Source: Streptomyces sp. MMG1533 (lineage in GTDB: Bacteria; Actinomycetota; Actinomycetes; Streptomycetales; Streptomycetaceae). Taken from it: a DNA stretch of 64,000 nucleotides. The position numbers were made by a program, and so were the translations under genes. Shown here piece after piece: positions 26,678 through 34,675 of this stretch (position 1 is the stretch's first letter; each line of letters opens with the position of its first letter). The notes below the pieces were generated by a model. It saw only the letters and a program-made list of their open reading frames with translations. It was not told the origin of the DNA and made no database searches. Location: contig NZ_LGDG01000122.1 in assembly GCF_001279775.1 (NCBI RefSeq), positions 248,001-312,000 on the forward strand, given 5' to 3'.

Positions 26678-28350
26678 GACTGCTCCAGATACCGGTGGAC
26701 GAGCATCACGGCCATGGCTCCCTCTCCGACGGCGGACGCGACCCGCTTCGCCGACTCGGCACGGGCGTCGCCCGCGACGAACACGCCGGGAATGCTGGTC
26801 TCCAGGTGGTACGGCGGCCGGTCAAGCTCCCAGCCCGCCGGCGGCCGCCCGTCCGGGGTGAGGTCGGGCCCGGCGAGGATGAAACCGTGCTCGTCGCGCA
26901 GCACCGTGCCGTCCAGCCAGTCGGTCAGCGGGGCCGCGCCGATGAACACGAACATCCACTGCGCGTCGACGAGTTCGGTCGCCCCGCTCCCGACGTCGCG
27001 CAGCGTGAGCTGCTCCAGGTGCTCGCCGCCGTGCGCGGCCTCGACGACCGTGCCGCAGCGCACGGAGATGTTGGGCGACTCCTCGATCTGCTGGATCAGG
27101 TAGTACGACATCGACGCCGACAGCGATTCCCCGCGCACCAGCAGGGTCACCGACTTGGCGCCCCGGGCCAGGTACATCGCCGCCTGCCCCGCGGAGTTGG
27201 CGCCGCCGACGATGTACACGTCGTGGCCCTGGCAGGAGGCCGCCTCGGTCAGTGCCGAGCCGTAGAAGACCCCGCAGCCCGTCAGGTCGGTCGTGCCGGG
27301 CGCCTCCAGCTGCCGGTACGACACGCCGGTCGCCAGGATCACGCTGTGCGCGGCGATGGCCGAGCCGTCCGAGAACCGTACGACCCGGGCGGACCCGTTG
27401 ATCTCCAGTCCCGTCACCTCGCGCGCGGTGAGGATCTCGGCGCCGAACTTCGACGCCTGCCGCCGGGCCCGGTCGGTGAGCTGTCCCCCCGACACGCCGT
27501 CGGGGAAGCCGAGGTAGTTCTCGATGCGGGAGCTCTGCCCGGCCTGCCCGCCGGTCGCCGACCGCTCCACGAGCACGGTCCGCAGCCCCTCGGAGGCCCC
27601 GTACACGGCCGCGCCGAGCCCGGCCGGGCCGCCGCCGATGACGACGAGGTCGTAGAAGTCCGCGGCGGGCGTCGTGGCCAGGCCCACCCGTGCGGCCAGC
27701 TCGGGGGCCTCCGGCTGGACCAGGGGCGTGCCGTCCGCGGTGATCACGAGCGGCAGCCGCTGGGCGTCCTGCCCGGCCGCCGCCAGCAGGCGCTGCCCCT
27801 CGGGCTCGTCGGCCGAGTACCAGCGGTACGGCACCTGGTTGCGCGCCAGGAACTCCCGTACGTCCGACGACCGCGCCGACCAGCGGTGTCCGACCACCTT
27901 GGTGGCGGGCACCGGCCGGTGGTCGCTGCACCGCCACGCCTCCAGGAGGTCGTCCAGGACCGGGTACAGCTTCTCCTCGGGCGGGTCCCACGGCTTGAGG
28001 AGGTAGTGGTCGAGGTCGACGACGTTGATCGCGTCGATCGCCGCGTTCGTGTCCGCGTACGCGGTCAGCAGCACCCGCCGCGCCCCCGGATACACGTCCA
28101 GGGCCTGTTCCAGGAACTCGATGCCGTTCATCTGCGGCATCCGGTAGTCCGCCAGGATCACGGCCACCAGATCACCGCGCAGCTTCAGCTCGCGCAGGGC
28201 CTCCAGCGCGGACTCGCCGGACTCCGCGCGCACGATCCGGTACGACTCGCCGTAGCGACGTCGCAGATCCCGGGCGACGGCGCGGGAGACTCCCGGGTCG
28301 TCGTCCACGGTCAAGATGACGGTCCGCGCTGCGTCCGCGGCCTGTGCCAT
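26674..28350 (-). CDS. Response regulator fused to thioredoxin-reductase-like flavoprotein
   Basis: A 558-residue fusion. A REC domain (~10-130) has Asp68 (LADYRMP), Thr96 and Lys119. A thioredoxin-like middle (~150-230) lacks a CxxC. The C-terminal half is a pyridine nucleotide-disulfide reductase of the TrxR type with FAD motif GGGPAG (239-244) and NAD(P) motif GGANSAG. Where TrxR has the redox CAxC, this protein reads YGSALTEAASC, leaving a single Cys373. So it may use FAD/NADPH without disulfide chemistry. It is the first gene of the operon with the kinase and zinc finger. Confidence 0.9.
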   Translation of the reverse strand: MAQAADAARTVILTVDDDPGVSRAVARDLRRRYGESYRIVRAESGESALEALRELKLRGDLVAVILADYRMPQMNGIEFLEQALDVYPGARRVLLTAYADTNAAIDAINVVDLDHYLLKPWDPPEEKLYPVLDDLLEAWRCSDHRPVPATKVVGHRWSARSSDVREFLARNQVPYRWYSADEPEGQRLLAAAGQDAQRLPLVITADGTPLVQPEAPELAARVGLATTPAADFYDLVVIGGGPAGLGAAVYGASEGLRTVLVERSATGGQAGQSSRIENYLGFPDGVSGGQLTDRARRQASKFGAEILTAREVTGLEINGSARVVRFSDGSAIAAHSVILATGVSYRQLEAPGTTDLTGCGVFYGSALTEAASCQGHDVYIVGGANSAGQAAMYLARGAKSVTLLVRGESLSASMSYYLIQQIEESPNISVRCGTVVEAAHGGEHLEQLTLRDVGSGATELVDAQWMFVFIGAAPLTDWLDGTVLRDEHGFILAGPDLTPDGRPPAGWELDRPPYHLETSIPGVFVAGDARAESAKRVASAVGEGAMAVMLVHRYLEQS

Positions 28351-28479
28351 ACGTCTCCCACCCCGAGGTCGGACTCACGGCACGGAGAACCCGTGATCAA
28401 GCAGCCACCGGGCCGGTTCCCGCCCATCGTATGTTCGATCGCCCCGCTTCGCTCAGGTATGCGGGAGCCCACGGGGAGG

Positions 28480-28833
28480 TCAGCCCCGGCGCGGTCCGAG
28501 CACGCAGAACTCGTTGTCCTCGGGATCCGCAAGCGTCACCCAAGGCTGCTCGCCCTGGCCGACATCCGCGTGCCGCGCGCCGAGGGCGAGAAGGCGAGCC
28601 ACCTCGGCTTCCCGGTCGTCCGGCCGGAAGTCGAGATGGAGGCGGTTCTTCACCGTCTTCGACTCCGGCACCGGTACGAAGACCAGCCCGGGAAGGCGGT
28701 CCTTCTCCGGCCGGATCTCGAACTCGTCGGGGAGGTCGCCCACGACCACCCACCCGAGCGCCTCGGCCCACCAGCGGCCCAGAGCGGCCGGATCGGCCGC
28801 GTCCACGACAACCTGCTCCCATTCCAAAGTCAT
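28480..28833 (-). CDS. VOC family (glyoxalase-like) protein
   Basis: A 117-residue single-module vicinal-oxygen-chelate protein: TLEWEQVVVDAADPAALGRWW at the start, KNRLHLDFRPDD in the middle and LADPEDNEFCVL at the end. The usual metal-ligand positions His and Glu are present in RLHLDF and DNEF. The family includes glyoxalases, dioxygenases and resistance proteins; the substrate is unknown. It is divergent from the universal stress protein gene, 70 bp apart. Confidence 0.8.
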   Translation of the reverse strand: MTLEWEQVVVDAADPAALGRWWAEALGWVVVGDLPDEFEIRPEKDRLPGLVFVPVPESKTVKNRLHLDFRPDDREAEVARLLALGARHADVGQGEQPWVTLADPEDNEFCVLGPRRG

Positions 28834-28903
28834 GCCGTCAGCGTAGTGAAGACTGGGTACCGGACCACGGGATACGGGATCACGACACAGGGAGGCCGGC
28901 AGC

Positions 28904-29776
28904 ATGACGCGCCCGATCACGGCAGGGGTCGACGGAACCGAGGAGAGCCTGGCCGCGCTGGCCTGGGCGGCCAGGGAGGCGGTGCGCCGGAGGCTGGCGT
29001 TGCGGGTGGTGCATGCCTGGCAGTACGAGCCGCACGAGGTGATCGAGGCGGCGGACCCCGACGTGCAGGCCGGATGGGCTCGGGAGGCGGTGGGCGAGGC
29101 CGCGCGCACCGTCACCGACCGGCACCCCGACCTGGAGGTGTCCACCGACGTGGTGACGGGGGACAGCGTGGAGGCGCTGGTCGCCGCGGCGGCGGAGGCC
29201 GAGATGCTGGTCCTCGGCTCACGCGGCCACGGCCGGGTCATGGGCTTCCTGCTCGGCTCGGTCGGCCAGCAGGTCATCGTCGACGCACAGCGGCCGGTCG
29301 TCCTGGTGCGCGCCGGGGACGAACCCTCCGCCGAGGCGGCCGGACGCGAGATCGTCGTGGGCCAGCAGGGCGTCCCGGAGGACAGCGCGGACGTGCTGCG
29401 CTTCGCGTTCGAGACGGCCGCTGCACGCGGGGCGACCGTGCGCGCGGTCCGGGCCTGGACCCTGCCTCCGGTCTTCGCCTACAGCCCGGGCTCGCTGAAG
29501 CTCCTCGACGAGGCCGGCGGCCTCGAGCCGTACGAGAAGAAGGCCCTGTCCGCGGCACTGCAGCCGTTGCGGGACCGCTTCCCCGACGTTCCGGTCGTCG
29601 AGCACGTGGAGATGGGCAGCGCCGGGCAGGTGCTGCTGTCGGTGGCCCAAGAGGCCCAGCTGATGGTCGTCGGGCGCCGCGCGCACCGTACGGCCGTCGG
29701 CGCCCGCATCGGCTCGGTCGCCCATGGCGTCCTGCACCACGCCGGCTGCCCGGTGGCCGTGGTGCCGCACGCCTGA
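28904..29776 (+). CDS. Universal stress protein with tandem Usp domains
   Basis: A 290-residue protein with two UspA domains (~1-140 and ~150-290). Both carry the ATP-binding G-x2-G-x9-GS signature: GSRGHGRVMGFLLGS and GRRAHRTAVGARIGS; the second is slightly altered at its first glycine pair. Such proteins bind ATP and are induced by hypoxia, stationary phase or redox stress. A GGGTAC box at 28855-28860 recalls stress-sigma -10 elements but lacks a matching -35. GGGAGG lies 8 nt before the ATG. Confidence 0.88.
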   Translation: MTRPITAGVDGTEESLAALAWAAREAVRRRLALRVVHAWQYEPHEVIEAADPDVQAGWAREAVGEAARTVTDRHPDLEVSTDVVTGDSVEALVAAAAEAEMLVLGSRGHGRVMGFLLGSVGQQVIVDAQRPVVLVRAGDEPSAEAAGREIVVGQQGVPEDSADVLRFAFETAAARGATVRAVRAWTLPPVFAYSPGSLKLLDEAGGLEPYEKKALSAALQPLRDRFPDVPVVEHVEMGSAGQVLLSVAQEAQLMVVGRRAHRTAVGARIGSVAHGVLHHAGCPVAVVPHA

Positions 29777-29777
29777 G

Positions 29778-31016
29778 TCAGTCGGCGGAGGGGGTGGGCT
29801 GGAGCGTCTCGCGCGCCTTGGGAAGGATGTTGTTGATGTAGTCCTCGACGGCCGTGTCCAGCCCGATGTCGTGCTGCGCGCGCTCGGACAGGTACCAGCG
29901 GTGTTCCAGCAGCTCGTGGTAGATCTCGGCCGGGTCCATGGAGCCGCGCAGGTCGAGCGGCACGGCCCGCACGGTGGGGCGGAAGACGTCCCGCACCCAG
30001 CGGTGCGCGAGCACCTCGGGGCGGGCCGCGAGCGGGTCGCCCGGGGCGTAGTCGTCCTGGGTGGCCATCCAGGACTCCAGGTCGCTCAGGAGCCGACGCG
30101 CCTGGTTCTCCTCGGTGTCCAGGCCGGTCAGCCGCAGCAGCTGGCGCTGGTGGTGGCCCGCGTCCACGACCTTCGGCACGAAGGTGACCGTGTCGCCGTT
30201 GGAGGAGTGCTCGATCTGCATCTCGGCCACGTCGAAACCGAGCTCGTTCAGACGGCGGATCCGGCGCTCGATGTAGTGGTACTTGCCGGCCGGGTAGACG
30301 GACGTGCGGGTCAGCTCCTGCCACAGGCGTCCGTAGCGGGCGCAGATCTCCGTGCCGAACTCGATCGGGTCCACGGAGGGGTGCAGCGCCCCGGACGCCT
30401 CCAGGTCGAGCAGTTCGCCGCTGATGTTCACCCGGGCCAGGTCGAGGTCGTAGTCGCGCTGCCCGGTGCTGAGCTGCGGGTGCAGGTCACCGGTCTCCGC
30501 GTCCACCAGGTACGCGGCGTAGGCGCCCGCGTCACGCCGGAACAGCGTGTTGGACAGCGAGCAGTCGCCCCAGGCGAACCCGGTGAGGTGCAGCCGCACC
30601 AGCAGCACCGCCAGCGCGTCCATCAGCCGGTGCATGGTCGCGGGCCGCATCGTCGTCTCGAACATCAGCCGGTACGGCATCGAGCCGCCCAGATGCCGGG
30701 TGACCAGCACCGACTCCAGCGGGGCGTCGCCCGCGTCGGTGCGTCCGGTGACCACGGCCAGCGGGTCGACCGCGGGGATGCCGAGCCGGTCCAGGTCCCG
30801 CAGCAGTTCGTACTCGCGCAGCGCCGGGCGCTCGGCGAGCTCCTTGACGGCGATCACCTCGTCGCCGGCGCGGGCATAGCGCACGACGTGTCGGGAGATG
30901 CCGCGGGGCAGCGGCACGAGGTACTCGTCGGGCCACTCCTCCAGGGGGAGATGCCACGGCAGCTCCAGCAGGAGCGCGGGGTGCTCCGGGTTGGTCGCGC
31001 TGATCTGCAGGGCCAT
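29778..31016 (-). CDS. DUF4032 protein with lipopolysaccharide-kinase-like fold
   Basis: A 412-residue protein starting MALQISATNPEHP at ATG 31016 with GAGGA upstream. The first ~230 residues resemble a small kinase fold: VIAVKEL could supply the lysine, FAWGDCSLSNTLF the catalytic loop and YLVDAETGDL the metal-binding Asp. The C-terminal half is the DUF4032 module, helical and ending NNILPKARETL. Substrate and role are unknown. An in-frame GTG at 31067 would add 17 residues but has poor ribosome-site spacing. Confidence 0.8.
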   Translation of the reverse strand: MALQISATNPEHPALLLELPWHLPLEEWPDEYLVPLPRGISRHVVRYARAGDEVIAVKELAERPALREYELLRDLDRLGIPAVDPLAVVTGRTDAGDAPLESVLVTRHLGGSMPYRLMFETTMRPATMHRLMDALAVLLVRLHLTGFAWGDCSLSNTLFRRDAGAYAAYLVDAETGDLHPQLSTGQRDYDLDLARVNISGELLDLEASGALHPSVDPIEFGTEICARYGRLWQELTRTSVYPAGKYHYIERRIRRLNELGFDVAEMQIEHSSNGDTVTFVPKVVDAGHHQRQLLRLTGLDTEENQARRLLSDLESWMATQDDYAPGDPLAARPEVLAHRWVRDVFRPTVRAVPLDLRGSMDPAEIYHELLEHRWYLSERAQHDIGLDTAVEDYINNILPKARETLQPTPSAD

Positions 31017-31073
31017 GGTTCGCGTGTCCTCATCTTGCGTATCGCGTACTGCCTCGGTGATCGTCACCTCACC

Positions 31074-31820
31074 TTAGAGCGCGCGCTCCCTGGCCTGAAG
31101 TGTCGCTTCACGGACCGGACCGCGGTGCACCGGCCCGTGCCCGGGCAGCAGCAGGTCGCCCGACAGCCCTTCGAGGGCGTCCAGTGAGACCACGGCACGG
31201 GCCCGCTCGTGGTGGAACATGTCGGGCAGCAGCTGCGGACCCTTGATCCGCGAGGTGGGGTGGCCGCTCACCAGGGCGTCGCCGGAGATCACCACGCCCC
31301 GGTCCGGGAGGTGGTATGCGGCGTGTCCGTCGGTGTGGCCGGGGGTGTGCACCGGGACGGGCCGGCCGGGCAGGTCGAGCGCACCGGCCGCCGGGAACGA
31401 CTGGGGCGAGGCGACCGGGACGTGGGCGGTGCCGCCCGAGCGGATCGCGTGCACGGCCCACGGCAGGACGCCGGGCCGCCAGCCGTTCTTCAGGACCGTC
31501 GCGACGTTCACCTGGTGCAGGAACTCCCGCCGGGCGTGCGGCACTTCGGCCTCGTGCAGATACACGGGCATGCCGTACGCGGCGCGCAGGTACTCGGCGG
31601 AGCCCAGGTGGTCGTTGTGGGCGTGCGTGATCAGCACGGCCGTGACCGCCTCCGGCGAACTGCCCACCTCCGCAAGGGAGGAGAGGAGCTGTTCGCGGTC
31701 TCCGGGGTAGCCGGTGTCGACCAGTGTGACCGCGTCCCCCTCCGTGAGGATCACCCAGTTCGTGTTGCTGCCGTGCACCAGATAGGTGCCGTCGGCGACT
31801 TGCTGCACATCCGAGCGCAT
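31074..31820 (-). CDS. MBL-fold metallo-hydrolase
   Basis: A 248-residue metallo-beta-lactamase-fold hydrolase. The dinuclear metal motif THAHNDH gives His66, His68, Asp70 and His71; further ligands are in HTPGHTDGH, SGDAL and GHGPVH. It resembles glyoxalase II-like or lactonase-like hydrolases. No signal peptide. It is transcribed leftward just upstream of the DUF4032 gene but separated by 57 bp and a likely independent start. Confidence 0.85.
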   Translation of the reverse strand: MRSDVQQVADGTYLVHGSNTNWVILTEGDAVTLVDTGYPGDREQLLSSLAEVGSSPEAVTAVLITHAHNDHLGSAEYLRAAYGMPVYLHEAEVPHARREFLHQVNVATVLKNGWRPGVLPWAVHAIRSGGTAHVPVASPQSFPAAGALDLPGRPVPVHTPGHTDGHAAYHLPDRGVVISGDALVSGHPTSRIKGPQLLPDMFHHERARAVVSLDALEGLSGDLLLPGHGPVHRGPVREATLQARERAL

Positions 31821-31869
31821 GATCGTCCCGCGTGGTGAGGTCCCTGACCGACGGAAACAGCAAAGCAGA

Positions 31870-33096
31870 TCAGGAAGGAGGCGGAGCCGTCGGGTCCGGT
31901 CGCATGCCGAACAGGAAGCGGGTGACGCGTGTCCGGCGTACGACGTACTCGTACACGAAGAGGATCACCGCCAGGGAACAGGCCACGATCACCGTGTACT
32001 TGACCACGATCGGTGCGGACCAGCCCACGACTCCGTACGCGAACGCGACCACCACGGGCTGGTGCAGGACGTACAACGGCAGGGCGGCGACGGCGAGATA
32101 CGGCATCACGCGGGAGGACGGCCGGGCTTCCCGCGGCTCGCCGTCCCGTGACGCGCCGTCCCGTGACCGGCCGTCGCGCGGCCGGTCCAGCAGCCCCAGG
32201 ATCGCCACCACCCAGCACCAGCCCGCCGCCCCGAACAGCGCCCGGGTGGACAGGGCGACCGCGTTCCTCGCGGTGAACGGATCGTCCTCGGAGAGGAACC
32301 CGGGCGCGGTCCCGAGGAACAGGACGATCCCGAGGACGCCGACCGGAACGGCGAGTCGGCGCATGGCCGCGCGGATCCGGTCGTCGTCGGCCGACGCGTG
32401 GCCGAAGAGGAAGAACAGCAGGTAGGCCCAGCGGTTCCAGCCCGCGAAGCTCTCCTCCATGCCGAGCAGTGAGTTGATCAGGGCGAGCGGCAGCGCGGGC
32501 AGCAGGAGCAGGAGCGGCCGTCGCTCCACCGCGTCCCCCGCGTGCCGGGCGGCGGCCCCGAGGGGCGCCGCGACGGGCGCGAGGAGAAGGCTGAAGACCA
32601 GCAGGAGGACGACGAACCACAGGTGGCCGGTCTCGAAGTGGTCGCCTTCGAGGACGAACGGGAAGTCGCCGGGATCCGGATGGACGGTGAGGAAACGGGG
32701 CCAGAACTCCCAGTAGGACTCGCGATAACCGGGGTCGGCGGCGCGCAGCCGCAGCCACTGCGGCAGGGGGCACAGGACGAGCGTCGCGAAGACCAGGGGG
32801 ACGCCGAGGCGCAGCAGTCGTTCACGAACGAAGCCGCCCGGCCCGCGTCGGCGCAGCGAGTGGCGGGCGCCGAGTCCGGCGACGAGGAACAGCAGGGGCA
32901 TCGCCCACACCACCCCGAGCCCGGCGACGACGGTGACGACGTCGGTCGTCTCCCGGTTCTTGACGTAGAAGTCGTCGTCCGGGGAGAAGACCAGCGCGGA
33001 GTGGAAGAAGACGAGGCCGAGGACGACGAGCGCACGGAGCATGTCGAGTTCGACGCGTCGGCGAACGGCCGGCGGCTGCCCGGTCTCCGCACTCAT
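31870..33096 (-). CDS. Acyltransferase 3 family membrane protein
   Basis: A 408-residue integral membrane protein with about ten hydrophobic spans. The N-terminus has RRVELDMLRALVVLGLVFFHS, the Arg/His arrangement of OafA-type acyltransferases. It would transfer an acyl group to a surface glycan, lipid or antibiotic sugar; the target is unknown. A short cytoplasmic loop is a repeat of RDG/SRDGA encoded by 15-bp units near 32140-32180. GGAGGGAGG lies upstream of the ATG at 33096. Confidence 0.85.
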   Translation of the reverse strand: MSAETGQPPAVRRRVELDMLRALVVLGLVFFHSALVFSPDDDFYVKNRETTDVVTVVAGLGVVWAMPLLFLVAGLGARHSLRRRGPGGFVRERLLRLGVPLVFATLVLCPLPQWLRLRAADPGYRESYWEFWPRFLTVHPDPGDFPFVLEGDHFETGHLWFVVLLLVFSLLLAPVAAPLGAAARHAGDAVERRPLLLLLPALPLALINSLLGMEESFAGWNRWAYLLFFLFGHASADDDRIRAAMRRLAVPVGVLGIVLFLGTAPGFLSEDDPFTARNAVALSTRALFGAAGWCWVVAILGLLDRPRDGRSRDGASRDGEPREARPSSRVMPYLAVAALPLYVLHQPVVVAFAYGVVGWSAPIVVKYTVIVACSLAVILFVYEYVVRRTRVTRFLFGMRPDPTAPPPS

Positions 33097-33165
33097 CCAG
33101 GCCTCCCTCCGACGCGCGCCAGTGTGGGGGAGAGGGCGCGGAGGACGACAGGGTTCCGCCGGAAC

Positions 33166-33202
33166 GGGGCCGCCTCCGGCACCGTCCGCCGGAGGCGGCC
33201 CC
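33166..33202 (-). terminator. 15-bp perfect hairpin after alkB
   Basis: GGGGCCGCCTCCGGC (33166-33180), a 7-nt loop and its exact complement (33188-33202). It lies between the end of the leftward alkB-like gene and the start of the acyltransferase gene. It is one of the strongest stem-loops in the window. Confidence 0.75.
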
Positions 33203-33254
33203 CGCGTGCTGCCGAAGCGGCCGCCTCTCCGCCTCGTGCACGCCGTCCCGGGCC

Positions 33255-33884
33255 TCAGCGCACGCCGTGCGGCCGGAACTGGATGCTGATGCGCGGCCCC
33301 GAGGCGCGCGTGGTCTTCGGTACGGAGTGCTCCCAGGTCCGCTGGCAGGAGCCGCCCATCACGATCAGGTCGCCGTGCCCCAGCGGGCGTCGGACCGTGT
33401 CCCCGCCGCGCATCGGCCGCAACAGCAGGTCCCGGGGGGCGCCCACGGAGAGGATCGCGACCATCGTGTCCTCGTGCGCGCCCCGCCCGATCCGGTCGCC
33501 GTGCCAGGCCACGCTGTCCCGGCCGTCGCGGTAGTAGCACAACCCGGCCGTGGTGAAGGGCTCGCCCAGCTCCGGGGCGTAGTGCGCGGACAGCGCCTCG
33601 CGTGCCTTCGTGAGCAACGGGTGCGGCAGGGCGTCGTCCGCCCCGTAGAACGCCAGCAGCCGAGGTACGTCGACCACGTGGTCGTACATCTTCCGGCGCT
33701 CCGCACGCCACGGCACCTCGGTGGCCAGCTGTTCGAACAGTTCGTCCGAGCCGCTCAGCCAACCGGACAGCACGTCGATCCAGGCGCCGAGGCCGAGGTC
33801 GGTCCGGCGGATCCCGTCGAGGGGGCCGAGCCGCAGCTGGTCGGCCTGGTCGAAGAGGGAGCCTTGGAGGTGGTGCGTGGTCAT
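33255..33884 (-). CDS. alkB: AlkB-type Fe(II)/2-oxoglutarate DNA repair dioxygenase
   Basis: A 209-residue protein. The Fe(II) ligands are His128 and Asp130 (WHGD) and His186 (WEHSVP); 2-oxoglutarate contacts are Arg198 and Arg204 in GPRISIQFR. This is the AlkB signature: oxidative removal of 1-methyladenine and 3-methylcytosine from DNA. The substrate-recognition lid includes the LCYYRDGRDSVAWH block. It is divergent from a TetR gene. A degenerate SOS-like box sits 21 bp upstream of the start. Confidence 0.9.
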   Translation of the reverse strand: MTTHHLQGSLFDQADQLRLGPLDGIRRTDLGLGAWIDVLSGWLSGSDELFEQLATEVPWRAERRKMYDHVVDVPRLLAFYGADDALPHPLLTKAREALSAHYAPELGEPFTTAGLCYYRDGRDSVAWHGDRIGRGAHEDTMVAILSVGAPRDLLLRPMRGGDTVRRPLGHGDLIVMGGSCQRTWEHSVPKTTRASGPRISIQFRPHGVR

Positions 33885-33904
33885 GGATCCAGCGTACTCC
33901 TTAT

Positions 33905-33920
33905 TCGAAAATATGTTCCC
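33905..33920 (-). promoter_or_regulatory. Degenerate LexA/SOS-like box before alkB
   Basis: TCGAAA-ATAT-GTTCCC matches 9 of 12 defined positions of the actinobacterial LexA consensus TCGAAC-N4-GTTCGA. The location just upstream of a DNA-repair gene is suitable, but the match is imperfect. Confidence 0.3.
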
Positions 33921-33960
33921 ATACGGTGTCGACCGCCCGTCGGATGTCCGTCCGACCTTT

Positions 33961-33994
33961 CGATACATCGTCGTATCGGATACATTCCCGTATC
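33961..33994. promoter_or_regulatory. Twin TetR-type operators
   Basis: GATAC-N6-GTATC occurs twice, at 33962-33977 and 33979-33994, offset by 17 bp, ending 17 bp before the TetR start. Both copies are perfect inverted repeats. They probably bind the adjacent TetR protein, two dimers side by side. Confidence 0.65.
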
Positions 33995-34010
33995 GAACGG
34001 AGGTCGGGAG

Positions 34011-34658
34011 ATGGCGGTGGAGGAGACGACCAGGCGCGTCACCAAGCGCCGTGTCCGCACGCGGGCCAAGCTGCTGGACGCGGCCTTCGCGGTCTTCGCC
34101 GCCAAGGGTTTCGGGCGGGTCTCGATCGAGGAGGTCTGCGAGGCCGCCGGCTACAGCCGGGGTGCCTTCTACTCGAACTTCGACAGCCTGGACGAGCTGT
34201 TCTTCGCCCTGTACCGGCAGCGGGCCGACCTGATCGCCGAGCAGGTGGCCGAGGCCCTGGCCCTCGACGGGCCCGAACTCGACGTACCGGCATCCGTGGA
34301 CCGGGTCACCGAGGTGCTCCTGCTCGACGTGGACTGGCTGCTGGTGAAGACCGACTTCCTGGTGCACGCCGCCCGCGATCCGGCCGTCGCGCACAGCCTC
34401 CTGGAGCACCGGGAGCGGCTGCGGCGGGCGATCGAGGAACGGCTCGCCCGAGCCACGGGACACACCGCACTGCCCGCCGTGCTCGGCGGCATCGACGGCG
34501 CCGCCCGCGCGGTCGTCGCCGCGTACGACGGAGTCACCACCCAACTGCTCCTGGACAAGGACGTCGAGCGCGCCCGCGTCTGGCTGGGGCAGTTGCTCAC
34601 CGCGCTGCTGACCGACGGCAGCGGCACACCCGAACGAGACCCAATGAGACCCCAATGA
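34011..34658 (+). CDS. TetR family transcriptional regulator
   Basis: A 215-residue regulator with an N-terminal TetR helix-turn-helix (AKLLDAAFAVFAAKGFGRVSI, then YSRGAFYSNFDSLDELF, residues ~18-65). The C-terminal ligand domain is diverse. GGAGG precedes the ATG at 34011. It ends in ATGA shared with a possible start of the flavoprotein gene, so the two are cotranscribed and the regulator probably represses both through the twin operators upstream. Confidence 0.88.
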   Translation: MAVEETTRRVTKRRVRTRAKLLDAAFAVFAAKGFGRVSIEEVCEAAGYSRGAFYSNFDSLDELFFALYRQRADLIAEQVAEALALDGPELDVPASVDRVTEVLLLDVDWLLVKTDFLVHAARDPAVAHSLLEHRERLRRAIEERLARATGHTALPAVLGGIDGAARAVVAAYDGVTTQLLLDKDVERARVWLGQLLTALLTDGSGTPERDPMRPQ

Positions 34659-34675
34659 GAAGGGCAACGGTCGCC

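Noticed and set aside
26674..28350. A plain thioredoxin reductase
   Set aside because: The CxxC is missing and a receiver domain is fused at the N-terminus.
28855..28860. GGGTAC as a SigB promoter for the universal stress protein
   Set aside because: No GNNT element at 14-16 bp upstream, so only half a promoter is present.
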